Source of the DNA: an uncultured Flavobacteriales bacterium
Lineage (GTDB): Bacteria > Bacteroidota > Bacteroidia > Flavobacteriales > Crocinitomicaceae
DNA: 64,000 nt
Direction of reading: 5' to 3'
Assembly (NCBI GenBank): GCA_946479285.1
Contig: CAMLFH010000003.1
Span: 1-64,000, forward strand
Part shown: piece by piece, positions 35,011 through 43,264 of the stretch
Numbering within the stretch: the stretch's first letter is position 1
Layout: the number at the start of each line of letters is the position of its first letter
Notes under the pieces: model-generated
The model's database searches: none
Told to the model about the DNA's origin: nothing
Seen by the model: the letters and a program-made list of their open reading frames with translations, nothing else
Made by a program: the position numbers and the translations under genes

Positions 35011-35982
35011 TTAATTATCGTATTCAAATAAATTGAAGTCAACAATCTGATCTGGAGAATGATTAATTGCGTTTTTAGAAGTGTATTCTTTGAATAGTTT
35101 CAGATTTTCATCCTTGATTTCATCTAAAAGATCTGGTGACATTCCCCAATTTTCTATATGTGCAGCAAACAGCTTAGTTAGTTTTCGTTCAAACTTATCC
35201 TGATCGAGACCAGACCAGCTATCACAATAATCCTTAATCCATTTATCTGCATACTTATTACAATAACCAACTATAATATTTGTTTGATCATTATATGGTA
35301 CAACATGAATGAACATAGAGTTTAATACTTTAATTTTCCTTGCATCTACTTTTGAAAAATCAATTGGACTAAATACCGCAGATCCATAGATATCTAAGAA
35401 TGGGTATTTATAAATTTTAAAAGTGAATCTTGAGGATTCATTAATTAATTCATCCTCAAAAATGGTTTTATAGACCTCCAAGTCTTTAACACCTCGTTCA
35501 TAACCCTCTTTAGAAATCTTAAGCATCTCTGAATTTATTTCACCTTTTAATGTTTCAGCATGCAGTATTCTGTTAAACTGTTCAATGTTGACTTGTTTCT
35601 TCCTTATTTCGGCACAAACAACTCTGTAACTTAATAATAAATGGCAGCGATATAAATCCAAGTTTAGGGGAAGGGTTTCAATTTCTTTAAAAATTGAAGT
35701 ATCATGTTTGTTACAGAAAAGTGGGAGTGAAAAAGCATTCCTTTTTCCAATTAATTTCATTTCATATGGAAAGGAGTCGGCTTCCCAACGGAAAGGATCT
35801 TTAGGCTTGTACTCAACCAAGTGACCATTTACAGATACATTATCAAGTATGCCATTTTGCTGTAATAAATGTGAGTTTATTGAGTTTTCATTGCATTCAT
35901 CAAGAATACATTTCCATGTTTTCTTATGGACATTGGTAAGTATATTAGCTATTGTTTTTTGTGTGTTGGATAATTTCGACAT
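35011..35982 (-). CDS. Hypothetical protein with Cys/His motifs (CxxHD type)
   Basis: A 323-residue cytosolic protein of unknown function. The N-terminal 105 residues look like a small metal-binding unit: Cys25-x4-Cys30, a SHLLQQNGILDNV segment (His38), then NAFSLPLFCNKHDTSIFKEIE (Cys90, His93, Asp94). I have seen this combination, C...C...SH-LQ-NG-L followed by FC--HD---F--IE, in widespread unnamed proteins of accessory regions. The rest (residues 110-323) is helical and then mixed, with FKIYKYPFLDIYGSAVF and NIIVGYCNKYADKWI. It lies between relic B and the D repeat, in AT-rich DNA. No catalytic function can be assigned. Confidence 0.75.
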   Translation of the reverse strand: MSKLSNTQKTIANILTNVHKKTWKCILDECNENSINSHLLQQNGILDNVSVNGHLVEYKPKDPFRWEADSFPYEMKLIGKRNAFSLPLFCNKHDTSIFKEIETLPLNLDLYRCHLLLSYRVVCAEIRKKQVNIEQFNRILHAETLKGEINSEMLKISKEGYERGVKDLEVYKTIFEDELINESSRFTFKIYKYPFLDIYGSAVFSPIDFSKVDARKIKVLNSMFIHVVPYNDQTNIIVGYCNKYADKWIKDYCDSWSGLDQDKFERKLTKLFAAHIENWGMSPDLLDEIKDENLKLFKEYTSKNAINHSPDQIVDFNLFEYDN

Positions 35983-36013
35983 ATTATGGTTTTTAATAGT
36001 GGTGTCAATAAGC

Positions 36014-36178
36014 CAATACTACCAAAAAAAATCTGAAACACAACGCCTTTCAAGCAAAAGGGAATCTAACCGCTATGAATTCGGGAAACTGAACAAAATC
36101 AGTACTTGCGAAAGATTTCAGTTTATCCTCCCCCTTAATCCCTCTCCCAAGAGGGAGACTTAAATCGTGCTTCGAAAC
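36014..36178. repeat. Direct repeat D (left copy flanking the pentapeptide gene)
   Basis: About 165 bases aligning with 38039-38204 in the same orientation: AATACTACCAAAAAAA, TCTGAAACACAAC, GCAAAAGGGAATCTAACC and a pyrimidine-rich CCCTCTCCCAAGAGGGAG end. The first 58 bases are the best conserved. Positions 36054-36071 are a tRNA T-loop-like relic (minus strand GGTTAGATTCCC). Confidence 0.7.
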
Positions 36179-36280
36179 AAAATCCTGCGAATTTCCCGTA
36201 GTAGATTTCCTTCGTCAATCACTACGGACTACCACAAAGTGAAAAAGCAATCCGTGACGATGGCCTTTTTCTACTTTCGT

Positions 36281-36309
36281 GGTGGAGAAGGCGGTACGGG
36301 AGTCGAACC
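36281..36309 (-). other. tRNA 3'-end-like relic C, with encoded ACCA
   Basis: On the minus strand GGTTCGACTCCCG, then a short insertion, then CCGCCTTCTCCACCA. The end reads CTTCTCC (a seven-base acceptor strand), A (discriminator), CCA. It therefore looks like the 3' terminus of a tRNA whose first strand would start GGAGAAG. The 5' part of such a tRNA is absent. The spacer 35983-36330 contains this relic and repeat D. Confidence 0.55.
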
Positions 36310-36330
36310 GGAAAACAGTTTGAGGACTAA

Positions 36331-37896
36331 CTATGTTTTATCAACTAAACTTGTTAGATTAGAAGAGCAATTAACGCAGGACATATTACTGGTTTCAATA
36401 CCATCTATTTTAGTTTGATTATCAAATGTAACCTCCGTAAATTGAGCGCCAACAAAATTAACTTTAGTAAATTGGCTGTCAATAGATTTAATATTCTTAA
36501 GAATACAAAAACTCATATTTGATTCATCAAAGCTACTTTTAATAATTTCAGTTCGAATTAATTCACATTTCTGAAAATTCGCTTTTCTGACTCTAGTTGT
36601 AATGAATTTTGACGAGATAATTCTAGAGTTAAAAAATTGTGATTCAGTTAAATCAGTTGCCGATAAATCACACTCATGGAAAACACCATTATTAAAACTT
36701 CCTTTGACAAAAATCGTATTTTTAAAGGACATTTTTATTAACTTAGAATTATTAAAATTTGCATATTTCAAATTTGAACCATCAAAATTCGGTTCAAATA
36801 ATTCGGAATTTTGAATTGATATCCTCTTTCCTTTTGCGTTTCTAAAATCACAATATTTAAGGATTGAATTATCAAATATTGTGTCCGTGGTCACGCAGTT
36901 TTTCATATTTAAAAACCGGGCTTTAATATTTGAAAAATCAACTCTAGTAAAATCTGAGCCTTCAAAATTCGCATTATTAAGCATACAATTTTTAAAACTA
37001 TAACCGCTCAAATTAGTATTTACTAACATTATACCATCTAGACATGCATTTTCTAGTTTTAATTTCAAACCTAGTCTTACGCTTTCTTTTATGACTTCCT
37101 CGATAGAAGTAATAATATTATGTTGATCAATAATTAATTTTTCCCAGTACTTATAAATAGATTTTTTTTCATCATCCCTTATTTCATCATCTGTTTTACC
37201 AGAAGCAATTGTCTTGTTTTTTATTCTAATATCAGTTAACTCCTGTATACGACTTCCATACTTGTTTTCAATCCAATTAAATAGATCACCATTATCTATT
37301 GATAATTCAGAAGCAATGATTTTTCTATCTAAACCTAGAGCTACTAGTTTTCCTCCAGCATCAAGTTTTTTATTTTGTATTGTTCTTGTCTCCTCTAATA
37401 GATAGAGTATAGATAATTCGGGCTCCTTGGATAACACTTTTATTACTACATCTATAAGCAACTGATTTTGCTCAATTCGAAGAGAGTTGATTATAAAAGG
37501 GATTGCAGATTTATACTCACTTAGTGCTTGGGTCGCAGCAATTTTCACCGATAAACTATCACTTCCAAGTTCTTTTAACAAATTTGAAACTCTGTCTTTC
37601 TGATTGTGCTCATTATTTGAGATTTGAGATTCAATTTGTCTCTTATTTGACCTATTTGAGGTAATAATTGAAATTATAAGAGCCAAAATTGCAGTTAAAA
37701 AAGTGCCCGTTTGAAGCCAACTTGTATCATCTTTACTTTCGAGTTCGGTTTTTATTTTTTTTATTTCAAGTAAAGTTTTGTACCTGTTAAGTTCCGTTTG
37801 TTTTAAGGTGTCTACTTGTTTTTCAAGTGTACTTTTCGAAAATATATTTGACCAAACAAAAAGTAGACATATAAATAAAAATGCTCTTTTTTTCAT
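36331..37896 (-). CDS. Membrane-anchored pentapeptide-repeat protein
   Basis: A 521-residue protein of layered design. Residues 1-20 are a signal sequence (FLFICLLFVWSNIFS). Residues 21-56 are a Lys/Glu/Leu coiled coil. Residues 60-80 (LQTGTFLTAILALIISIITS) are a membrane helix. Residues 85-270 are helical (HEAT-like VSNLLKELGSDSLSVKIAATQALSEY). Residues about 285-495 are a pentapeptide-repeat right-handed helix, with units such as ANFEG, VDFSN, CDFRN, ANFNN, MSFKN, CDLSA, ANFQK and VNFVG. Pentapeptide proteins include DNA mimics and effectors; the anchor and helical module resemble signalling proteins. AT-rich, flanked by repeats D and E. Function unknown. Confidence 0.82.
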   Translation of the reverse strand: MKKRAFLFICLLFVWSNIFSKSTLEKQVDTLKQTELNRYKTLLEIKKIKTELESKDDTSWLQTGTFLTAILALIISIITSNRSNKRQIESQISNNEHNQKDRVSNLLKELGSDSLSVKIAATQALSEYKSAIPFIINSLRIEQNQLLIDVVIKVLSKEPELSILYLLEETRTIQNKKLDAGGKLVALGLDRKIIASELSIDNGDLFNWIENKYGSRIQELTDIRIKNKTIASGKTDDEIRDDEKKSIYKYWEKLIIDQHNIITSIEEVIKESVRLGLKLKLENACLDGIMLVNTNLSGYSFKNCMLNNANFEGSDFTRVDFSNIKARFLNMKNCVTTDTIFDNSILKYCDFRNAKGKRISIQNSELFEPNFDGSNLKYANFNNSKLIKMSFKNTIFVKGSFNNGVFHECDLSATDLTESQFFNSRIISSKFITTRVRKANFQKCELIRTEIIKSSFDESNMSFCILKNIKSIDSQFTKVNFVGAQFTEVTFDNQTKIDGIETSNMSCVNCSSNLTSLVDKT

Positions 37897-38038
37897 TAAT
37901 TCGTTTTGCTTAAGTTGGATATGACTTATATGTGTAATTAACGAATAGTTACTTGAGTTTAATAATTGGTCTAATCAAATTAATTCGATTTATAACAGAA
38001 GAATTTTTGGAGCAAATAGTGTATCGTCATTAACACCT

Positions 38039-38204
38039 CAATACTACCAAAAAAATCTGAAATACAACACCTTCCGAGCAAAAGGGAATCGAACCATTCT
38101 AAATTTCCAGAAAACGAATGAAATTGGCTGCTTATTGAAGATTTGAGTTCGCCACCCTCCTTGATCCTCCCTCATAGAGAGGAGACAAGATTGAACCTTC
38201 AAAC
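38039..38204. repeat. Direct repeat E (right copy flanking the pentapeptide gene)
   Basis: Right-hand counterpart of repeat D. AATACTACCAAAAAAATCTGAAATACAAC-type bases open the unit, GCAAAAGGGAATCGAACC at 38078-38095 is the T-loop-like relic (minus GGTTCGATTCCC), and a CCTCCCTCATAGAGAGGAG segment follows. With D it brackets a 2.0-kb unit containing one gene. The spacer 37897-38322 holds this and the tRNA terminator. Confidence 0.7.
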
Positions 38205-38278
38205 CGGGCTCTATCTTCATTCTCGTTCTCATTTTCGCTTTCAAAAAGGAAGAGCCACAAAGGAATGAGAATGAAGAA

Positions 38279-38322
38279 CAAAAAGAAAGCCTTGACAAAA
38301 CTGCCAAGGCTCTTTCTTTTTG
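38279..38322 (-). terminator. Terminator of the tRNA gene
   Basis: On the minus strand CAAAAAGAAAGAG-CCTTG pairs with CAAGG-CTTTCTTTTTG around GCAGTTTTGT. It begins at the base after the tRNA and ends in a T-rich tract. Confidence 0.85.
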
Positions 38323-38396
38323 TGGTCCCACTTGGGATCGAACCAAGCACCTACTGATTATGAGTCAGTTGCTCTAACCGACTGAGCTATAGGACC
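38323..38396 (-). tRNA. tRNA with anticodon CAT (Met elongator or Ile2)
   Basis: A complete 74-base cloverleaf on the minus strand. The acceptor is GGTCCTA / TGGGACC with one G-T pair, the D-arm GCTC...GAGC, and the anticodon stem ACTGA/TCAGT around loop CTCATAA (anticodon CAT). The T-arm is CTTGG-TTCGATC-CCAAG and the discriminator A73; CCA is not encoded. CAT could be elongator Met or, after lysidine modification, Ile for AUA. The first base pair G1-C72 excludes the bacterial initiator. It is followed by its own terminator, and the accessory tract begins beyond it. Confidence 0.95.
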
Positions 38397-38475
38397 GCAG
38401 AAAGCTTCGCTTTCGGGTGCAAATATACTATTTCTATCCAATTTCAAATCCAAAAACAATCGAAGCAGTGGAAAT

Positions 38476-39513
38476 TTATCCGCGGAGGCTGGTCTTTCCA
38501 AGTGCTTTCGAAAGCGGACGCAAACGGATGAACTGCATAAATAAGATCCCGAATAAAACGGTAGCACACAATAAATGAGACACTTGTACGAATCCGGGCA
38601 TGTCTGCGTAAGCCAGTAGTACGCCGCCAACTAATTCGATCACCAGCACCAAAAATGCCCAGTAAACGGATTTCACTTTGTCGGTTTTGTAGTTCAGGAA
38701 GACCAGTAAGATCATCAGTACCAAAACGGCCCAGGAGAAGGAACGGTGAATGAAAAACGCCCATCCGAATTTGCCGGTCCAGGAATCCCTGCCCAAACCT
38801 TGCTGGGTCAACTGATCGATGTATTCACGCACCTGCGTACCGAGGAACATCTGGTAAGCCGTAATCAGTAAGATAATTCCAATCAGCCACTTCATGGCAA
38901 CGGGTAAATTGAGGGTTTTCTGCTGCACCGGGCTGATTCTGCGAATGAGCAATAGCTGCAGGCACACAACCACCAGCGCTAAGAACATATGAACGGTGAT
39001 TGTCCACGGAACCAGGTTCGTAGCAACTACAATGGAACCAAACCAGCCGTTCAGGCCAATTGCGATAAGATTGATCAAGGAAAGCCAGACAAAACGACGG
39101 TCTTTACGGTATTTCCAGAATCCCCACAGGAAAATGATCAAAACACCGTTTCCTGCCAAAAATCCAACTAAGCGGTTTCCATATTCGGTCCAGGTCCTTT
39201 GTGCATTAAAAGGTTCTTCCTGGTATGTTCTCGGGTCTTTTTTGATCTTCTCAGCGGTTTCCTTCATACCCAGCGAGGTGAGGAATCGGGCAAACTTTTC
39301 CACTTTCGCCACGCGTTTTTCCCCGTATACTTCGCGGTAATTCTCGGGTAATTGCGCTTCACTCGTCGGCGGTACCCAGCTTCCAAAACACTTTGGCCAA
39401 TCCGGGCAACCCATGCCGCTTCCTGAAGTTCGAACGACACTTCCGGCAATAATTACCAAAAAGATAAATACCAGCGTGATCCAGTTTAATCGTATAAAAG
39501 CCTTTGAGAACAT
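38476..39513 (-). CDS. ctaA: Heme A synthase (COX15/CtaA family)
   Basis: Oxidises heme O to heme A for the cytochrome oxidase of the inner membrane. The 345-residue protein has eight predicted helices. Helix one, VFIFLVIIAGSVVRTSGSGMGCPDWPKCFGSW, carries the paired-Cys loop typical of the family. The conserved EYGNRLVGFLAG histidine/glutamate region is in part replaced (EYGNRLVG present). WTITVHMFLALVVV and FFIHRSFSWAVLVLM supply the heme-ligand His residues, and FVQVSHLLCATVLFGI closes the protein. The start ATG at 39513 is clear. It is monocistronic and lies 80 bases from the start of the tRNA gene on the same strand. Confidence 0.93.
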   Translation of the reverse strand: MFSKAFIRLNWITLVFIFLVIIAGSVVRTSGSGMGCPDWPKCFGSWVPPTSEAQLPENYREVYGEKRVAKVEKFARFLTSLGMKETAEKIKKDPRTYQEEPFNAQRTWTEYGNRLVGFLAGNGVLIIFLWGFWKYRKDRRFVWLSLINLIAIGLNGWFGSIVVATNLVPWTITVHMFLALVVVCLQLLLIRRISPVQQKTLNLPVAMKWLIGIILLITAYQMFLGTQVREYIDQLTQQGLGRDSWTGKFGWAFFIHRSFSWAVLVLMILLVFLNYKTDKVKSVYWAFLVLVIELVGGVLLAYADMPGFVQVSHLLCATVLFGILFMQFIRLRPLSKALGKTSLRG

Positions 39514-39733
39514 AGTCGTTGTTTGGAACCCAAAATTAGGTATAAAACAGGCTCATAAAGATGATCAAAGTGATTTTATTTCCCGCAGAGATCGCAGCCG
39601 TTTATGGAGCTGGAGTAAACTACACCTGCGGCACAGCTTTTACTTTTGCCCGCGAATGAAGCGGATCATTTTTTAAATCTGGCTCCGGAAAATTACCCTA
39701 AGCATCATTCTGTTTCCTCCTCTCCTCAATCTC

Positions 39734-39751
39734 TCCCGATAGCTATCGGGA
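39734..39751. repeat. TCCCGATAGCTATCGGGA palindrome
   Basis: A perfect 18-base palindrome in the 349-base spacer (39514-39862) upstream of the hypothetical gene at 39863. The same spacer holds CATTCTCATTCTC repeats at 39768-39785 and otherwise no gene. Confidence 0.85.
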
Positions 39752-39862
39752 CTGTTTCCTCATTCTCATTCTCTTTTCCTCATTCTGTTAAAGAATACGA
39801 CAAATGCATTATTGCGGGTACTGATTTTCAATCGTTACTTTGTATCACTAAATTATTATGTC

Positions 39863-40267
39863 ATGAAACAGATCCTTTTAATCATCAGCCTGCTTTTCAC
39901 CTCAATCATCTCTTTTGCACAACTCAACATTTCTACGAATTATCGTCAGGATGGAGTTTGGAACGAAACAACTTCTCAATGGGACATTACCTCAACGGAT
40001 GAAGGCGGTACCTTGTTCGAATTCAACAAGGATTTGACCACTTTCCACCACACCACGGCAAGTATTTCTTCCGATTACTTCATCAATAAGTACGATTACA
40101 ACGAAGAGGAAGTGAAATACACAATGACTATCAAGAGCGATGCCGGGAATGAATACGAAATGATCATTGACGGGGTCAACAATTGTGTGTGCTTCTTTTA
40201 TTGGAGAGACAGTAAATACTATTTGGTGCGCCACACGATTAAAACTACGTGGATCAAAGAGAACTAA
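39863..40267 (+). CDS. Exported hypothetical protein
   Basis: The better start is ATG at 39863, which gives MKQILLIISLLFTSIISFAQ, a signal peptide cut after residue 19. The frame from 39812 adds 17 residues upstream. The mature 115 residues are polar and beta-rich (YRQDGVWNETTSQWDITST, FEFNKDLTTFHHTTASI, YTMTIKSDAGNEYEMIIDGVNNCVCFFYWR) with no catalytic motif. Small periplasmic proteins of this kind are common in Flavobacteriales. It stands alone on the plus strand, with a hairpin-forming region after the stop. Function unknown. Confidence 0.72.
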   Translation: MKQILLIISLLFTSIISFAQLNISTNYRQDGVWNETTSQWDITSTDEGGTLFEFNKDLTTFHHTTASISSDYFINKYDYNEEEVKYTMTIKSDAGNEYEMIIDGVNNCVCFFYWRDSKYYLVRHTIKTTWIKEN

Positions 40268-40276
40268 ACAGAAACA

Positions 40277-40350
40277 GAATGAAAAACAGAATGAGAATGA
40301 GAGGGATTTAGCCTAATCTAAACATCCCTCTCATTCTTGCTTCTCATTCT
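40277..40350 (+). terminator. Long hairpin (AGAATGAGAA..GAGAGGGA / TCCCTCTCATTCT..TTCTCATTCT)
   Basis: The two arms of about 25 bases pair around TTTAGCCTAATCTAAACA. It follows the stop of the exported hypothetical gene and can act as terminator. The same CATTCTC / GAATGAG words form a hairpin at 38207-38276 and line the spacers at 34884-34925, 39768 and 53268. Confidence 0.6.
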
Positions 40351-40373
40351 GATAATTACCGTACATTTATCCT

Positions 40374-41159
40374 ATGAAGATCGGAATAATCGGATTGGGA
40401 TGGCTCGGACTTCCACTTGCTAAATCCCTATTGAATAACCATTTCCAGGTTATTGGAACTACGCGGTCACGTTCTGTGGATTTATCACACGAACGTTTTT
40501 CGCATGTGAAATTCGATCCTTTACTGAAAAAACAGGCAAGTACGGCTTACTTCGGCGATCTGGACGTTGTGGTTTTAGCTTTCACTCCGTCGAAAGCAGA
40601 TGAAAAGGCGTATGCCAAAGATTGTGTACGAGTACTGGATTTGATCCCTGCTTCCTGCAAAGTGATCCTGATCAGTTCTACAAGTGTTTACCCGCAGCGA
40701 AATGGCGTTTTCAACGAAGTTGATTACCCGGCTGGTTCTGTTAAAACAAATGCGGTCGGTTATGCAGAATTGGCAATCAGTTCGATGCTCAGAGATAGGC
40801 TCACGGTTCTTAGGCTTAGCGGATTAGTTGGTCCGAAGAGATACCCGGTTACCGCGATGGCGAAATCAGGGAAAACTTACCAGGCGAAGGACCAGGTAAA
40901 CTTAATTCATCGGGAAGATGCCATTGGTTTGATTGAATATGTAATCCAGCAGAAGATTTGGAATAAGACCATCAATGGGTGTGCAGGCGAACATCCTTTC
41001 AAAGGAGTTTTTTATACCGAAATGGCGTCTAAACTGGGAATCGATCCGCCGGTATTCGAAGATAAAACGCGTTCTGAACGCATTATTTCCAATCAGCTTT
41101 CACTGGAAATCGGTTACAAATACATCTACCCGGACCCGAATGATTTCCCGATAGCCTAA
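40374..41159 (+). CDS. NAD(P)-binding SDR-like protein (YeeZ-type)
   Basis: A 261-residue Rossmann-fold protein. The nucleotide motif is at the extreme N-terminus, IGIIGLGWLGLPLAKSLL. VDLSHERFSHVKFDP marks the second strand, then VILISSTSVYPQRNGVFNEVD, an extended-SDR Ser-Thr-Ser-Val-Tyr active-site-like segment, and VLRLSGLVGPKRYP. It resembles the YeeZ group of sugar-epimerase-like proteins, which lack a defined substrate. No neighbouring sugar genes support a specific pathway. ATG at 40374 is clear. Confidence 0.82.
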   Translation: MKIGIIGLGWLGLPLAKSLLNNHFQVIGTTRSRSVDLSHERFSHVKFDPLLKKQASTAYFGDLDVVVLAFTPSKADEKAYAKDCVRVLDLIPASCKVILISSTSVYPQRNGVFNEVDYPAGSVKTNAVGYAELAISSMLRDRLTVLRLSGLVGPKRYPVTAMAKSGKTYQAKDQVNLIHREDAIGLIEYVIQQKIWNKTINGCAGEHPFKGVFYTEMASKLGIDPPVFEDKTRSERIISNQLSLEIGYKYIYPDPNDFPIA

Positions 41160-41601
41160 ACCAAAGAAATTATTTCCCGTGAAGAGTATTTCTATTCCGA
41201 ATTATGGACAGCGTGACTTTATAAAAGATCTAATCTTTTTTCAACGAATTGATAGTAGTTGCCGAACCGCACAATTACACGATCTGTAGAAATACTGCCA
41301 GAAACATCAAATCATTACCCGTCCTACATTTTTATCTTGAGAAAACGACAAACAGCCGATTCGGTTATCAATCCCGAAAAGTGCTGATCCTGTAGGGTTT
41401 GCAAAACAACTACAGGATTGCATTTTGGATCCTGATCCCGCCTTTTCGTGGAGTGATCCGGATCGGCAGTTTGTCTGAAGGCTGTAATTGTGCAAAGGCA
41501 GTTTTGCCTACTTTTTCTGCCTTGGCAAAAAGTAGGAGACAAAGAGGATTATTAGGAAGTGCTGTAAATTCAACCGGGACAACACCAATTCTTGAAATAA
41601 A
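41160..41601. other. Gene-free spacer with CCTACTTTTT / AAAAAGTAGG hairpin
   Basis: 442 bases with short frames on both strands but none with coding character. The one clear structure is CCTACTTTTTCTGCC paired with TTGGCAAAAAGTAGG at 41507-41536. GGATCCTGATCC-like and GATCCGGATC words around 41427-41463 are also self-complementary. Possibly a decayed repeat. Confidence 0.5.
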
Positions 41602-42444
41602 TCACAGCTTCGTGATCTTGTAAGCTCCTATGTTTACGGTTTTAGGGGCTTTTGAAAGCGCTGTTACAAGCATGTGCATTTCTACTTTTCCGGCAGCATC
41701 GTATGCATTCATCTCCATCAGCATTCCACCTTCTGTGAAGGCTTCATTCGGAATTTGAGAAGCAGAAGTTTTATTCATATTTGCAAAAGTGTTGCTTACG
41801 TCAATTCCTGCATCTTTAGTGATCCACACTTCCGTTTTCTTGCCTTCGGATTCGATCAAAATCTCTTCGCACTTATATCCTAAGATCGTTTTTATTCTTC
41901 CTGTTTTGGTGATTTTTGCCGCCGGTTTTTCACCCTGGCTCATTTGCTGTTGTTTCATGGCAGCTTCCATCGCTTTAGTCGACATCACCATCGCTGTTTT
42001 CTCCTTATTATTCAGCATGATCATGACTCCGTTCTTCGAATCTATAATGGAAGGCATGTCGGGATTCGCCGCCATTTTAATCACCTGGTCTCCGAAATCG
42101 TAATTGATCGTTTGGGATTCTCCCGGTTTCTTCGCTGTTTCAATGCTGTAAGAAACACTGCTTGTAAAGTTGTAAGAGGCTTGGTATTCTCCGGATGGTT
42201 CCGCTTCAACCGGTGCTGGTGCAGCTTGTTCCGAAGAAGCCGGTGCAGAAGCTGGTGCCGGTGAATCCTTGGATTTTTTGTCGTCCATCAGGTTCCCGCG
42301 TTCCTTATTGTTCCGGGTCGTATTAAAATCCTGTGCATTTGCCTTTTCTTTGGCTGTGGTTCCGATAGACTTTATCAATCCTTCCTGGCTAAAAACAGCG
42401 GAAGATGCAAAAAATGCAATGAGTACAAGTAGAAGTGCTTTCAT
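41602..42444 (-). CDS. DUF4412 domain exported protein
   Basis: A 280-residue secreted protein (signal peptide FFASSAVFSQ). Residues 55-88 are an Ala/Pro/Ser/Glu low-complexity linker. The C-terminal part matches the DUF4412 layout: YETAKKPGESQTINYDFGDQVIKMAANPDMPSIID, MIMLNNKEKTAMVMSTKAM, TKTGRIKTILGYKCEEILIESEGKKTEVWITKDAGIDVSNTF, ending in MHMLVTALSKAPKTVNI. This is a lipoprotein-localisation-like (LolA/LppX-type) fold in related proteins. It lies downstream of the LytTR/sensor pair on the same strand, with a 91-base gap, but a functional link is not shown. Confidence 0.8.
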   Translation of the reverse strand: MKALLLVLIAFFASSAVFSQEGLIKSIGTTAKEKANAQDFNTTRNNKERGNLMDDKKSKDSPAPASAPASSEQAAPAPVEAEPSGEYQASYNFTSSVSYSIETAKKPGESQTINYDFGDQVIKMAANPDMPSIIDSKNGVMIMLNNKEKTAMVMSTKAMEAAMKQQQMSQGEKPAAKITKTGRIKTILGYKCEEILIESEGKKTEVWITKDAGIDVSNTFANMNKTSASQIPNEAFTEGGMLMEMNAYDAAGKVEMHMLVTALSKAPKTVNIGAYKITKL

Positions 42445-42535
42445 AACTTAGTTTAACGGCATAAATGTAATTAAAGGCACCTAAATACAGACCCGAAAGG
42501 TGTGGATCAGTCTTTTCACTGTGTAATTTCCTTAA

Positions 42536-43261
42536 TTAGTTGATTCCTAAAACTTCCAGGAGTTCCATTTTCTTGCTTCGGGAAACTCCGATCTCTTCCT
42601 GGTTCGATAAAATCACGGAACCACCTTCTCCCCGGATGTATTTCACCACCTGGTTCAGGTTTACCAAATGGGAATTGTGCAAACGGAAAAAGAACGGAAA
42701 ATCGACCAATTGTTTTTCAATTTCCTTCAATGTTTTGGAAACGGTGATCTTGCGCTGATGCAGTACAATAGTTGTATAGTTCCCGTCGGATTCACAGCGG
42801 ATGATTTGATCTACCTCGATCAATTCTACGCCATTCAGAGAGGAAATGGGAATTTTAGGCTTCAAACCCATTCCATTAATTCCCGAAGATTTCCCTTCGG
42901 TGCGTTTTTTCTTAACGCGCTGAACGCTTTCTACCAAATCTTCCGCATCAATGGGTTTTACCAAATAATGGACAGCTCCCTGTTTGAAGCCTTCCAGAGC
43001 GTATTCGTCGTATGCGGTGGTGAAAATGACGTCTGATTCTTTATAGGTCAATACGTTCAATAATTCAAAGCCATTCATCTTTGGCATTGATATATCAAGA
43101 AATAATAAATCAGGCTCTTCGGTATTAATAACTTCGACCGCATCGATCGGACTTTGCAATTCTGCAATAACCTCTACATCAGGGCAAAACTTTCGAATTA
43201 ATATAGCAGTAGTTTCTAAACTGTGCCTTTCATCATCAACAATAATTGCACGTAATTTCAT
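42536..43261 (-). CDS. LytTR family response regulator
   Basis: A 241-residue response regulator. The receiver domain (residues 1-120) has the acidic pair DD (residues 9-10), the phosphoacceptor Asp56 in LLFLDISMPKMNG, a Thr in VIFTTAYDEYAL and the KPID lysine. The C-terminal LytTR DNA-binding domain (residues 140-241) has VELIEVDQIIRCESDGNYTTIVL and FFRLHNSHLVNLNQVVKYIRGEGGSVILSNQEEIGVSRSKK. It follows the sensor kinase by 3 bases and is co-transcribed with it, forming a LytS/LytR-type two-component system. Confidence 0.95.
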   Translation of the reverse strand: MKLRAIIVDDERHSLETTAILIRKFCPDVEVIAELQSPIDAVEVINTEEPDLLFLDISMPKMNGFELLNVLTYKESDVIFTTAYDEYALEGFKQGAVHYLVKPIDAEDLVESVQRVKKKRTEGKSSGINGMGLKPKIPISSLNGVELIEVDQIIRCESDGNYTTIVLHQRKITVSKTLKEIEKQLVDFPFFFRLHNSHLVNLNQVVKYIRGEGGSVILSNQEEIGVSRSKKMELLEVLGIN

Positions 43262-43264
43262 ATT

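Noticed and set aside
38323..38396. Assigning the tRNA firmly to methionine
   Set aside because: CAT anticodon is shared by elongator Met and lysidine-modified Ile2; I could not separate them by eye.
41307..41623. Short frames on both strands in the 41.2-41.6 kb spacer
   Set aside because: Frames mirror each other around a hairpin, with Ser/Cys/Arg-rich sequence lacking coding character.
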